A stretch of 64,000 bases of DNA from Enoplolaimus lenunculus (taxonomy: Eukaryota; Nematoda; Enoplea; Enoplida; Thoracostomopsidae), in the NCBI GenBank assembly GCA_030248215.1, contig JASANG010000463.1, positions 124,001 through 188,000 of the forward strand, in the 5' to 3' direction. Every line of letters starts with the position of its first letter. The first letter of the stretch is position 1. Of the stretch, positions 13,120 through 25,524 are shown one piece after another. The notes below the pieces were generated by a model that was not told the origin of the DNA, searched no databases, and saw only the letters and a list, made by a program, of their open reading frames with translations. The position numbers were made by a program, and so were the translations under genes.

Positions 13120-13245
13120 TACTTTTATTGCATCAAAACTTCCAACCGTTCGCTAACGAACGCTCAAAACTTAAACTTTGTACATTTTTTAAGCTTTGAA
13201 GCCAGTGTTGTTATTTTTTCTTTTATCAATATTTTTTTAAAAACT

Positions 13246-13453
13246 GGCCTATGTAAAGATCAGGGGCGAAGAGCTTTTCTGTGAGACTAGAATGTAGTAA
13301 GAGCTTAAGCTTAGACTAATTTTTTGCTTTTCTTAAGCTTAGGCCTAGGCTTAAGCTTAGGAATATGCTCATTCGTACGCTTAGGTTTAGGCTTAGGCTT
13401 AGACTTAGGAATATGCTTATAATACTGTTCCTCCCCTGTTCTTTACATTGGCC
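13246..13453. mobile_element. TIR element with TTAGGC tract, GTAAAGAACAGG type
   Basis: Ends GGCCTATGTAAAGATCAGG and CCTGTTCTTTACATTGGCC are inverted repeats. The interior has AAGCTTAGACTAATTTTTTGC, GGAATATGCTCATTCGTACG and TTAGGC units. Flanks TAAAAACT and GAAAACTT are a possible decayed target duplication. Confidence 0.8.
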
Positions 13454-15329
13454 GAAAACTTGAATTCGGTTTTGTCATGAATAGCTCAACTCAACACAGT
13501 TTGCTGCAACTATTTATGTAACAAACAAGAAATCTTCATTTATATTTCACAGTCATCAAAAACGACTGTCGCTATACCTACGTTTCACAAGTCACCGTTG
13601 GATTATTTGTAAATCGTGGGTTAAACATATTAAAAACGTTTCACCTCTCGAGCTCTGTGGTGTGACTGCGTTTGAAAACGGCAAATTTTAAAATTAAAAT
13701 CTCGCGCGATCCTATGGTCGAGTACTAAAAAGGTTGAATTGTAAAGATAAATTTTAGTAAAAGTGAGTAAAAACTAAACCTTTAAGCAACAGCGTATACA
13801 GTGATCTAGATTGCAACACTACTGTGTAGCGAAAGGGTGTGTAGAAAAAGCAGTAGGGGCGTATTCAAGACAGCTTGGGGGATATCTGTCTCCGGAAATT
13901 TGTTGAGAAATGTGAAAAAGGCACATTTACGGGCTTCAAGTTTTTGCTACCCGCTAGATTCGCTAGGCGAAAAGCCTTTACATGAGTTTATACCTTTCTG
14001 AAATGAAATCTTGGCTACGCCCATGAAAAACAGCATAGCATTGTATTAAAAGCGACAACTGAGAAAATGTCACATGTTATGCACTTTTGTGTTTGAGATG
14101 AAAATTTATTTGATACAATCTTTTTGATTACATGTGTTAATTTTTTAACGCCTTCTTAAAATCCGTACGGGCGGACTCAAAACTGGTGCCTCGATCTGCG
14201 TTTTGTGTCACATTTTGTTTGCTGTATCAGACAACGGAAAGTTTGGCTAATTTTAATTTTTAATACGTCTGAAACTGGCCTGGGATTAATGCCGTAGCCA
14301 GGATTTCAGTTCGGGAAAGTATAGTCTCATGTAAAAAATTCTGACCCTTAGGATAAGTATCCTTGCTGTAGATGGATATTCTAAAGCCTGTTATAAGTGT
14401 TTTAAATTTTAGAGTGGATGACTCGTCTCTATTCGTTTCCTTCTATACGCCCCTGTTTAGGGTTTCAGTAAACCTGAGATTTTAATGTTGGAGCTTAGTT
14501 TTGGGATTTGAAGTTTTAAAGTGGGATTTTTCTTGCTGATCAAATTCACGCCAATATCGCTTTTTGTAATTAGAAATAAATTTCTAATATAAAACGGTAA
14601 TCTAGTGTTTCTAGCAGATTGGCAACAAAGGGTCGGATTCGGAGTCGGCAAAAACTTATGAGTCGGATTCGGTTGTGAAAAAGCGGAATTCAAAAGCCGA
14701 TTAAAACAGTGCTCAACAATATGTTTTTCACTTTCAAGCGCTAAAAATTTTAAATAACTTGTTTGTTATCTAAATCGATATTTTTTTGTTTCAGGTTACA
14801 GATGTTAGAACTGAGGTTGGCACGAAATATATTAACATTTAAAGTTACGTGGCTGGCATTGCGTTGATATTCTGAAACAAATTATAGATAAAACTTCAAT
14901 TTGTAAACATGAAAAATTCTGATTCGGTTTTGGATTCGGCAAATTAGCAATAGTTTCGGATTCGGTCAAAGTTGTTATTGAAAGAGCATATGAATTTTAT
15001 TGGTTAGATTTTCCTTGATCATCTTATTCACCTAAACGTGGTTCCTGTATTTTTAAGGATTAACTGATCAGCGACGGAGTTAGCATTTCTTAGTTGAGAC
15101 CGAATTTGAATATATATTTTTGAACCTTGGATCTGTGTCATCTGGACCCTTTCTTTACTACAAAAAGTTGTCACAAGATAGAAATAAGAAGTTTTGTTCT
15201 TTCTTGACACTACTCACAACAGACTTTGGTATGAGGTTATACTTCATACGCTCTCGAAATAAAATCCGGAGTACGTCTTTGCGCGTATTGTGCTATAAAG
15301 CATGTTTTCAGAACAAAGTGTTATATATG

Positions 15330-15722
15330 TCGTAGCCACAGCACCATTTTAACCATATCGCCAGTAACGGCTATCGATGGCAGAAAGCTACCGTAGTGAC
15401 GACGGCTTCTGATTGGTTCATCTGCTTACAAATTAAAACCTTTCTCATTACAGCAGGTGGGTCGTGCCATTCAAAAACATTAATGCTGACGCCACTGAAA
15501 TTACGCAAAACCTATCAAGCAATTACTAACCGATACAGTATTGTGTTGTTCAGCTATGAAGCGTTGCGGGCAAAAATGAACCAATCACGTTATGTACACA
15601 GTAGGCATTCAGTTAATCATTTTAAACCAATCAACAACCGTTGCTACGATGCCTAGTCCAACGACAATTGGTGCCATGGCCAGCCATATTGGCGATATGG
15701 CTAAATTGGTGCCATACAACGA
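15330..15722. mobile_element. TIR element, CCATATCGCCA family
   Basis: Left end GTCGTAGCCACAGCACCATT..ACCATATCGCCA is mirrored by the right end TGGCGATATGGCTAAATTGGTGC. A shorter relative lies at 42551-42680. The long frames inside do not resemble a transposase. Confidence 0.6.
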
Positions 15723-16885
15723 CTTATTTACTAACCTTTTTCGTATTATAGAAATTGTACATATACCTTTTTGCTCTGTGTTTGATATCTAAACGTAACG
15801 ATAATGTGAATGAGTGCAAGCTATATTGAAGTTAGCACAATACTGAACAATTATAATGCTGATGATTTGTTGGCAGACGCTACTGCTATCAATCATTACA
15901 ACACTTCCATACTTAATAGCTTCAAATCAGTTGCCTTCAAACAGCAAAACGAGCTTATTCGCCGAATCAAACGACCTAATACCATCCAGTTTACAGGTTG
16001 GTGTTGGCCGTAGCTTAGTGACTCCAATTCGAAGAGTAAAATTGCGCAGAGTACGGACTCGAACTAGAACTCGAACTCGGACAAAATCTTCAACAAGCAA
16101 CCGGCAGCGGTTTCCAATACCTATTCGGTCGACTGCAATATTTCGAATTGAAGGTAAAGTAAGCAGCTGTTGAAAACAGTCGAAATTGTGTATAAAGTTC
16201 TTTCCGCCATATTCTTCCAATATGTAATATTATTCCTCACAATATTTGGGCTTTATTCGATTATTCCCAACCGGGCCGTCTTTTGCCCAAAATGATCAGT
16301 TTTGAAAATGTGTCATATTTGAGTTTCTCATGACCTCCACTGATTACTACATATTATATATACTTTGATTTGAATTTACGAAAGTATCAATTTGTAAGCT
16401 CCTAAACCAAACGTCCACCTTTTCCAAAATAAGTGAATAGTTACGAGACAGGTGAGATTAAGAATATTGTGGGCGAAGAATATAACGTGACAGCGGCTGT
16501 ATTCTCAAATTTATCTAGCAACTGTTGCAAGTTGGTGATAAGTTTTGTCTCTTAGAAACTATGTGGTCAACTGTGTGTAGAACCTGTCGCTAGTTTAGTA
16601 AGAAATCCAAATAAACGAACAGCAACAGTAGCATGAGCAGATTTGCGAATGCAAAAAACTTGCTAATTATAAACCTTCTAACTCGCGTAATGAAGTTTGA
16701 TATTCAAAAGCAAACTTAACAGTCACTGCGCACGCACTACTGGTTGTGTTCGCCTGACGTGAATAAGCTATGGAAAGCCTAAGGTCCACCTGGATAGCTT
16801 AGGGACTGAAAGTATATGCTAAGCACAACTGACTTTGGCCTAATAGTAGTGTCATTTTTATGGTATACGACCTTGCTTGCGTTGG

Positions 16886-17055
16886 ACCCTGTTACTTTGA
16901 GGGGCGTACCGTTTTTCTGAGGCACTAATATTTTTCTTAGGCTTAAGCTTTGAGTTGCGCCTAAACTCAGTTACAAACATAATTGCGCTTAGGTGTAGGG
17001 TTAACCTTAGGAATGTGCTTATCGTACTGTTACGTTCCTTAAAGTAACATTTGCC
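16886..17055. mobile_element. Telomere-like TIR element, ATGTTACTTT type, degenerate
   Basis: Left GTTACTTTGAGGGGCGTACC and right GTACTGTTACGTTCCTTAAAGTAACAT are inverted. The interior has CTTAGGCTTAAGC and GCGCTTAGGTGTAGGG. Confidence 0.6.
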
Positions 17056-20000
17056 ATTGTATTAATTAATGAGTTTGGTTATGTAGTATCAAACTGTTTT
17101 CATTATACTCAATTAAATTAACAATATTGACTCCAAAATCACTATATAACTTCGGGCAATATTCTATTTTTGTTTGGTTTTGTACAGAGTTGAAACTAAA
17201 AGGGCCACAACTAACTGGGGGTGGCAACGGATGAGCCGCAGCTAACGGGTTTTTGACGAATGATCCGCAACTAACAGGGATGGCGTTGCGGGTGCTGTTT
17301 TCGTATCGGACGTGTTAACGCTCCTTGGCTGAACATTTTTCGAGAACATTAACACAATTCTGTGGTATGAAAATTTTTTGCTTGCCACCTCTTGAAATAA
17401 TGTTCACTCTCAAATACTAATAATTCTTGGTTGTCTGGTAACCTTCTTAATTATACTAGAATATATTTTAAGTTTTTATATTGGTTATTACAACGCAGCT
17501 CAAAATTCTATGTGTATATCGCGTCGCAGTCAGTTTTCTTGAAAGTGTGACAAAATTTATATGCAAAGGCATCAAAATAAGCGACTCATTTCTGCAAATT
17601 CATTAAATTCTACAAATATTGTAGCAACGTTGTTTTGGCCCATGTTGACTATAAGGGCAAGCCAATTAAGTATGTAAGCCTAAACCTTAACGTAAGCCTA
17701 TATAAATTAAATTCTAATCTTAAGTGTAAGCTTCTTAGTTTCTAGTTCAATATAATTAACGTAGGCCGTTATATTACAAATGAATTTATTAAAAAATGTA
17801 GACATTGGTTAGTTCTTACATTGCAATTTTCTATATTCATCATGGCTTTTAGGTTTCCAAACTGACAAACTCCTGCAATTGCGGACCTCAAAATTTGTTA
17901 AGTACGGCAAATCAAGTGCAAAAATAGGGTTGAGTTTAGAACTTCTCAGTTGACTGGTTCTAAAGTTACAAGACATATCACCAACTGGAAATCGGTGCTA
18001 CGCACACATTAAACAATACGGCCAATTTAGTTGGATGCGAATTGCAAAACTTACTGTCAAACAGAAATTATCTTTGCACACTTTCAAGAATACCGGTTCA
18101 ATTTCATCTTATTGTAATCTTTTATCTCGCATGCTCAAGTGTGCTTTACAAAGGGCAATTGTCGAAATATCAGTCAACTTCAAATTATCGTATTACGGAA
18201 CAGTCAAAAAAGAATGAATTACATTTTTTTAATATACTTCTTCGTAGATTTCAAGTGTAAGATGTACATTGTTTACAGTGAAACTTATTATTAATGTGAT
18301 TTGAAATGAATTATCTCATTTCTATGAAAAAATTATATTTTTTGTCGTATTTTGCTTCATTTTAAAATGCAATTATTTTTGAGAGTTAAAGAAAAAGAAT
18401 TGCACGAATATTGAGCATTGATTTTTAGTTTTCATTTAGTTGTTAGCAAGCTTGAGCTGCCGGCGGATGCATGTTTTAATATATTCCCAATCAGACTCTT
18501 TCTCTGTTGTTGGTTTGATTTGAAAATAATTGGTCAAACATTGTGATTATATTTTTTATCTCTATTTGTATAAATTTCCGCAATTGATAAATTATTTTAA
18601 TGCGCCTTGGAACTTGCTTGCAAATAGGTTTCTAGGTGTGTTTTATTATTGATATTGGTTTGCACACCTTATGGTTTTTGTATGATTTTCGGCAAAAATT
18701 GCCTCTTATCGATATATGAACAATTCCCGACACTCAACACTAAAACTGAAAATACTCATCGACTCAAAATTTTGACGAACCATAAACTTTACCGACATTT
18801 ATTCAAGATGAATCCAACTGAAATCACAATTACCGTTTTAAATCTAACTCATTTCAATTTAAATTTGAGTGCAAAGTGTAATAAGTCCTGTTTTGTTCGC
18901 TTTGGAACCTCTTAAAGTATGTTTTTAGTTAAACTGACAACTTTTAAATATCTGGCAACATTCAGGTATATAACAGTTTTTGCGAAGTACAAGCAAGTAT
19001 TTTACCCTGCGACGCATGCGTACGTATATAGTTTTAATTGCGCTACATTTCCTCCACATTTTAAGTTAAGAATTGGCCTTGGGCAATGGTTTTAGGTAAG
19101 TAAGCCATTGTTAGCTCAAGCTAAGTTGTAAAGCCTAAGCGTAATTGTATAGAACAAGGTGTACAAGTGCTCTTCAGTTGCAACTAACGATACGTTTGGT
19201 ATATTCAGACTTTGAACTGTTTTAAAATTACAAATCCTATGCAAAATTCTGGCCCAGTACTACTATTTACATTTTAAAAATGTTCAAACTTTAGTTTCGA
19301 TAAAGTTAATATTTTATAAACGGTGTTTTTTGCAATAAATTTCGTTGCTTACATATACTGTTGTTTGTGAAAAATATACAAAAATTTTAAAACGATAAAC
19401 TTTAAACTATTAATACTTCTTAGACAACATCTCTCGATCAAACACATTAGCTGTTTTTGGGGCTTGTTTTTTTCTGCGTGTGAAGTTCACTTGTAGCAGT
19501 TTGGCGTTTACAATGTATAAGTGACAGTATTGTAAACGCTGGTAGACATTTTTAGGTTTTTATGGGATTTAGGCAATTATTTACATGGTCAGCAGCGGAA
19601 ATTCGACCCGTCCGTAGCGTTTAATGTTACTTTTAAAAGATGCTGTAAATGTTGGCTATGTGGTGGAGTGATGGCTTAAATTAAGTCGATTTCCAACTTA
19701 AGCCAAGACGGAGACTTATAACTTAACACAGGTCAAGATTTTTTGATAAATTTGCAATTTCTCGAGATGACAACTGTCTCGTTGCACGGTTACCACTATG
19801 GCATATCAAAATTAGCGTAATGAAACTTCACCAACCATTGATTATTGGCGAAAATTATAATGTTTGTTGAAAACTTCCGGCTTAAGTTAAAGTTAGGAAA
19901 ACACATTAAATGATTATTTTGGTTGTAATCCTAGATCAAGTCATGTTCCGGCAACTTTCGTATCTCGCTTTGTGTATCAAAAGCTCGTAGCCAGAAAGGC

Positions 20001-20143
20001 ATAGTGGTCAAATTCCTTCGTGTTTTTGTTCATGGATTTTCAGGAACATTTTAAGTTGGCAACGCAATAAACCTCCTTCGAAAATTTTACACAACATAAT
20101 CTCCATTTCCGAAATCCTGGTTGCCTCTGAATTAGGAGACAAG

Positions 20144-20490
20144 GGCTGGGTTTTCGAAACCATACTTAATAAGTACGACTTAGTAAATTACTAAACCGTT
20201 TTGTCGTTTATAAAAAAAATCATTAAGTGAATACTTAAGTCGCTGATTAAATTTGATATATCACAGATTAACAGCTCAGGCATGCTAACCTTGCTCTAAC
20301 TGAGTGTAGACTTATGGTGCTTGCTTAATATAAAGCAAAAACTATTACTTTTTGTTATTACAATGGTTCGCATTAGGCGTGTATCTGTTTTCGTTTGAAA
20401 AGCTAAATATTCACTTTTAAGACGGCGACTTAAGTTATTACTTAAGCATAACTAAAGTAAATACTTAAGTAAGATTCCAAAAACCCAGCC
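20144..20490. mobile_element. Foldback element with GGCTGGGTTTT ends
   Basis: Left GGCTGGGTTTTCGAAACCATA and right GGTTCCAAAAACCCAGCC-like ends are inverted. Beyond them both arms are rich in ACTTAAGTA-type sequence. The trinucleotide AAG flanks both sides, a possible 3-bp target duplication. Non-coding. Confidence 0.65.
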
Positions 20491-21081
20491 AAGGACGTAT
20501 ACCGCAAATGGGAAAAATTAACATTTTGTTCAGTGTCTCGGCACTTTGTGGTTTAATACAATCAACTTGTAAAACGTCAATGCCTATGACCACTAATTTC
20601 CAATCTAAAGCTTGCCGCCCGATAATTAAACCAACTTACACTGAAAAACAACTTGTGGTTGTTTTTACAGATTGACACAAAAAGTTATTCGTGTTTCTGT
20701 TATTTATTCGATCATTGAATGTTTTTATATTTTAAATGCTGCGAACTTTTATATATCATTTTTCGTTGACTTCTGAATTGGGTTCGTTTGTTGTGTTTGT
20801 TAGTATTATTTTGTCGGTGGTAATAGCTGCACGCGCAACCGTTGTTTCGCAAAGTAAGAATTAAATTTTGGCACTTAGACACTTCAACAAGCATAAAACT
20901 AAGCCTAAGCCTAATACTAAGTTATGTCAAAATCTGAAAATTTGGACATCGGTGGGGAAAGCATATAGTCATAGGCTAATCTGCGATTCAGGCCAATTAC
21001 CTATTGGCCTAGGCCAATCTGCTATTTGGCGTAATAGCAGGTTCGCCTGACATTTTAAACCCACTGGATTCGTCTCAGCTG

Positions 21082-24000
21082 ATGCGTTCAGTTAAACTCA
21101 TTTTAGCATTAGCAGCTGTCTTAACTGCATTCATATACAACCTTGCGTTAAACGCAAATGTGAAAAAAGTTTTACAAGTGCACCAGCCTGGTCGCTATAG
21201 GCAATGAAGCATGGTCAGTTCAGTCAACGTTGCGGAACGCAACTGGAATTGAGATTGCAAGTTTTCCGAATATAATTAAATTCAGCTGTCGTGAAATGAT
21301 TCTTTGATTAAGAATGACCACCTCTGGTAGTATTTTTGTAATAAATTATAAAACGTGTGTATTTGCTTTTCATAACATTTCACTTTGACTTTCACAGCTG
21401 CAACATTCTGAAAATGGAAGGTATATATTAATAATTATTCATAATTGAAAAACGGGTGCCGACCCGGCCAGGCTAGGCCGGTATCTAGTGACGGATGACC
21501 CGGCCTCTAATTTCTGTTCCGGTTTCGCCTTCGTCTCTGGTCTGGCAGAGGCGGTGCTCCTGGCTTTATTGATTCATCCTACGGTTTACTGCACCATCGT
21601 ATGGATTTAAATTATAAACATTACATGGTGCCAAATCAGAAAATTTTTTTGACGAAAATGGCGGATCGAAATCTGTATTTTTTTAGCTTAATAATGTGGT
21701 TTCAAGATATGTCAGACATTATTGATTTAGGTCTACGAACTGAGGTTGTGTTCGTTTTCGAACCAAGTTCTTACTTGTTTGAATGCCAGCTCCAGCACTA
21801 AGTCTTGCTCCTTCTGTATTGTAACGTATATATTATGTATTTTGTTTCAGATTGTCAAGATCGTCATGTTCACTGTCCTGACTGGATCTTGCGCGCAACT
21901 GCATGCATTGAAGATCCATACGTGATTGAAAATTGCCAATACTCATGCAATTTCTGCAAAGCACCCACACCACGAAGTACGGGTTTGTAAATATGGCCAA
22001 TGTTGCTTTAAGGGGCGTAACAGTAGATTAAGTGTATTCCTAAGCCTAAGCCTAAGCATAAGCCTGAACCTAAGCAAAAAATGTAATCTAGAATCTAAAC
22101 CTACTATTTTATAGACCCACCCGAAACCTGGACGCCCCTTAAAGTAACATGGCCCGTACATATCATATTGAAGACAAAGTTTCTGGCTAACGTAGGACAG
22201 TAATGTAGAGCTAAAATTAGTTACATTACCGTACTCTGTTATCTCATTTGTCACGTCGTTCTTGGAAATTAAATCAATTGGGAACGTGTCAAACTTGCTT
22301 TTCCGCCTTAACCTTTCGTGTAAAACGTACATATGTTCTCAAATTTGGTAGTGTTATCTCACAGGTCAAATAGTGATGAACGGTTAACACATTACTGGTC
22401 CGTAGCCAAGAGGAGGCCAAGCGGTGCACAGCCACCCCTAAAAAATTTCAACTTTGCTTAGAAGTCAACAAAAACCCTTGTATGCAACTCCTGAAAATTT
22501 TTTGCCGACTCTGACAAGGTGAGCTGGTTACAAACCTGACAAATTAACCAAAGACAAACTTGTTAAAGTGTCACGGAAGTTTTTAAAATGCATTTTTAAA
22601 CACATACACTGTCAAAAGATAGTAAAGTGCCAGCATCTTATCTCTATTGGAAAATTATTTCATACATAATTATTTTAAATGTGATCCTGTGTGAGTTTAA
22701 CTCTATTTGTAGAATATGACCCGTCAAAGTTACCTCGAAGTTTACGAAGCGTCGGATTCTTGCTGGGTAAATGGCGGCACGACAGCAGTGGAAAAGCAAG
22801 ATTTCCAGGTATCCATAAAAGCATATATATTATCTCGTGTTTGCCTAAAAAGTTTGATTTCGAATTGTTTTGTCTTCCTTATCACCTTGGCATAGTGGTC
22901 ACAAGATTTAATCGTATTTAAAATGATTTATTTGCAATTTGTTCTATTGTAGGTATGCCTGTATTCACTTACGGTGAAGAGATTGATTTCAGCATTGGCG
23001 ATACTGTTTCACCCGTCCTAAATTATACGTAAGATAATTGACTAAGTATTTAAAATGATAAGGCTGATCACTCATATTTTAGACATGAGTTTGTTGTGTG
23101 TACGGTTTTATTAAGTTATAATAGTTTCGCAAGAATTGTATTCACTTTTCAAACGCGGTTTCATAGGCTCTGTTCTGAAAGTCCTTTAGGTACTGCGGCA
23201 AATTTTGTTGAAACGCAGTTGTTTGAAAATTAAAAATTTAAATTTTGGATCGATTAACAGAAACTCGGGCATATATATGTTTAAAAATTGTGTTTCAAAT
23301 TGCTAACCTGAGATGTGAAGCTGAATCAACTGAAAGTAATATTCCCAGTTAGCGATGCGTACGTCTCTGAAACTTGCTTATGATCATGATGGCCATTATG
23401 GATTTGGCCCATGTTAACTATAGGAGCCTACCTACAATAGCCTACGTCTAAGCATAAACCTAAGCTTAAGTCTAGACTTATGCCTTAACGCAAGCTTAAT
23501 CCTAAGTCTAAGCTGAAGCTTCCCAGTAAGTTCCCCTGTCCCCTAGTGGGCCGGCCTTTATTGTGTACATGGGCCTTTCAATAAACCTATGCCTAAACGT
23601 TAAACCTAATCCTAAGCCTAAGCCGAAGCTTCCCGTTAAGTGTACCTGTATATCAGTGGGAAGACCCCCTATTTTAAACATAAGCCTTTGAAGTTTAATT
23701 TTAAAACGCATATTGTACTTTGTAGTGCGTTTGCTTGGGGCTTTAATACAAAAGAAGAACTTCATGGCGAAATTGGTTACGTGTCTGCATCAGACGACGG
23801 CCGAACTATAGCACTCACTGCGATTATGAATAATGGTAATGCAACTTCCACAATAACATGCGTACACCAGGTGACTTTTGAGGATCTGCACACTGAAGCA
23901 TTTTTGGCTTCAGTGTCCCGCATACTGAAGCCAAAAAAGCTTCAGTATCCTGGACGTTGAAGCCAAAAAGCTTCAGTGTCCTGGACATTGAAGCATTTTG

Positions 24001-25466
24001 GGCTTCAGTATCCTTGACACTGAAGCTTTTTGGCTTCAGTATGCGAGACACTGAAGGCAAGATTGCTTCAGTGCGCAGGATACTGAAGCCAAAAAGCTTC
24101 AGCGTGATTGACACCACCCCTTCAATAGTCACCTGGTGTACGCATGTTATTGCGGAAGTTGCATAAGCGCTGTTGACAACTAAGAGCGTAGTCATGATTT
24201 TAATTTTGGATAGTTCCTCATGTAAATGTTTTTTATCGGCGAGCGTAATTGCCGAGGAAAATTTTTCTACCCCTAGAATCTAGCACATTTGTCTAAATCC
24301 GTCAAAAGAGCAGTTTTTGTTCGTTTCTCAGGAAATTACCGGTAGTGATATATCTGACTATTTCCCAAATCCATAATTATATTTGCCTATTTTAGAGCTA
24401 CCAAGTCTTGCAACACAACCAATACTGAGTAATATTAATAGTTCAGATGAGTTCTGGAGTTTATTCTCTCTGTCTCTCTGGTTTATTCAGGCAAAACGTG
24501 CTTGTTGTCAAATTTGTTTACGAATATTTCAAATGTGGCATAATTGTGTTTTGATATACTGGTTTTGAAAGGTAGAACCAGGCCGTACCTAAGGCATCTG
24601 TAAAAATTCGTACATTTTAATTCTGTTTTTAAGGATTCACAACAGTTGAAGAAGGAACACCTCGTAGCAACTCCGTGAGACTCAAACTACGCAATATTGG
24701 TCGTGTGTCATTTGGGAGAGATTTAGAAGTTACCGACGTTAGTTGAAATGTCCATGTAATTGTATTAACGTTTAGCGTTAAATATCTCAATTACCAACTA
24801 TTCATCTGTTCTGTGGCCCAAATTTTCAATACACCTCTTGCAATTTACCAATAACAATTTAACTTTTACCTGTAAAATCAAACAGAATTTAATTTGAAGT
24901 ACGCCTAGATTTTAAAAGTATCAAGTATTTTTTAATTACACTACTTAGATTAAGTTAGGGCACCTAGCAAATTTAACATGCTATGGGGTTAAAATTGAAG
25001 AGTTACAAAAGCGACTGAATCTTTTCTGGCGGTCAAAATCAGGCTACATGGCACTGGTGGTGGTGGGTCCTAGGAACCACCGTGGCATAGACCTTACCCA
25101 ACCGGGATCAAAAACTAGGTTTTAGAAAATTCTTTTTTGGTTGCAGGTTTTTGTCCAATTTATAAAGCTCGCAATGCCCCTCTTTTTAGAAATTTCTTCA
25201 TCGGCCAACTCGATTCAGTTTTAAGTACATATGTGCTGGGTAATTCAGATGTTTCTGTGGTCATTGCTGACCCATTCATTTTGGTGTGGAAAAATTCTGC
25301 CGTGATCTTGGTCATTAGTTTGTTTGACCTATTTTAGCTTGCTCGTGAGTTTCGTGTTCTGCCGTCGTCACACGGTGAAACGTTGACCCAAGTACTATTC
25401 ATGGAAACGATTACTGCTGATTTTCAAGAACACACAAGAATACAGTATCATAAAATTTACCCATGA
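21082..25466 (+). CDS. Secreted ShK plus nitrobindin-like protein
   Basis: Core exons 21851-21982, 22713-22808, 22953-23028, 23726-23835, 24634-24737 and 25338-25466 all join in phase. Exon 21851 encodes a six-cysteine ShK domain (CQDRHVHCPDW..CIEDPYVIENCQYSCNFC). The rest is a nitrobindin/THAP4 C-terminal-type beta-barrel: GFLLGKWRHDSSGKARFPG, FTYGEEIDFS, LHGEIGYVS, FTTVEEGTPRSNS, LFMETITADFQEHT. Nitrobindins bind haem b and handle nitric oxide or peroxynitrite; the proximal His is not assigned here. The start is the uncertain part. At 21082 a 41-codon frame opens with MRSVKLILALAAVLTAFIYN, a textbook signal peptide, and ends phase 1 at a weak donor (CCTG|GTCGCT, exon 21082-21190); that model gives 251 residues. 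The alternative start is ATG 21414 (MED..), which has no signal peptide. The domain calls are firm and the first exon moderate. Introns 2 and 5 of this model carry mobile elements at their donors. Confidence 0.85.
21995..22155. mobile_element. TTAGGC-type TIR element 12 bp inside an intron
   Basis: Ends GGCCAATGTTGCTTTAAGG and CCTTAAAGTAACATGGCC are inverted repeats. The interior holds CCTAAGCCTAAGC (TTAGGC on the other strand) and AAAAAATGTAATCTAGA. The flanks GTAAATAT (21987-21994) and GTACATAT (22156-22163) match at 7 of 8 bases. The left flank is positions +5 to +12 of the intron that starts at 21983, directly after the ShK exon. Confidence 0.85.
22400..22540. mobile_element. CGTAGCCA-family TIR element
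   Basis: Left GGTCCGTAGCCAAGAGG and right AAGGTGAGCTGGTTAC mirror each other. Interior AAAATTTTTTGCC and TTTGCTTAGAAGTCA blocks recur at 62394-62566, 61204-61330 and 52163-52345. Confidence 0.6.
23400..23640. repeat. Telomere-like CCTAAG tract, tandem pair
   Basis: Starts TTTGGCCCATGTTAACTATAG, like 17637. It carries two diverged tandem copies, each made of CCTAAGC-type units followed by TAAGC(T/C)GAAGCTTCCC and a short CCCCT block. It lies just upstream of the exon at 23726. Confidence 0.6.
23840..24163. mobile_element. Foldback element with TAA duplication at a 5' splice site
   Basis: Long inverted ends start TGCAACTTCC and continue AACATGCGTACACCAGG (about 36 bp at better than 90% identity). 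TAA flanks both sides (23837-23839 and 24164-24166), the TWA duplication typical of PIF/Harbinger. The interior is an irregular array of CTGAAGCCAAAAAGCTTCAG hairpins. The host exon ends at 23835, so the intron begins with G, then the duplicated TAA, then the element. No transposase. Confidence 0.85.
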
Positions 25467-25524
25467 CATCCGTGCAACAGTTGGGTGGGAATCATCTTAC
25501 ATCATTTACCACTGAAACCGTCAA

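Larger units (their letters stand above)
8366..21081. other. 12.7-kb gene-free repeat block
   Basis: No exon with recognisable protein similarity was found on either strand. The block holds foldback copies at 9088-10493, telomere-like elements at 10737, 13246 and 16886, Tc1/mariner-like copies at 11157 and 12682, a TIR element at 15330-15722 and a foldback at 20144-20490. Short frames near 15.6-16.2 kb and 18.6-18.9 kb have the composition of chance frames. Confidence 0.6.

Noticed and set aside
15592-16220. Overlapping frames with an Arg-Thr run
   Set aside because: The Arg-Thr run is a short ACTCGAACT repeat; the frames overlap in several phases with no protein-like conservation I can recognise.
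21601-21801. 66-codon frame before the ShK exon as a first exon
   Set aside because: It has no usable donor in the right phase and no signal peptide; the frame at 21082 is a better candidate.
24738-24746. Stop directly after the fifth barrel exon as the real end of the nitrobindin gene
   Set aside because: A phase-0 donor (GAC|GTTAGT) and a downstream exon at 25338 restore the conserved C-terminal strand, so the stop is probably intronic.
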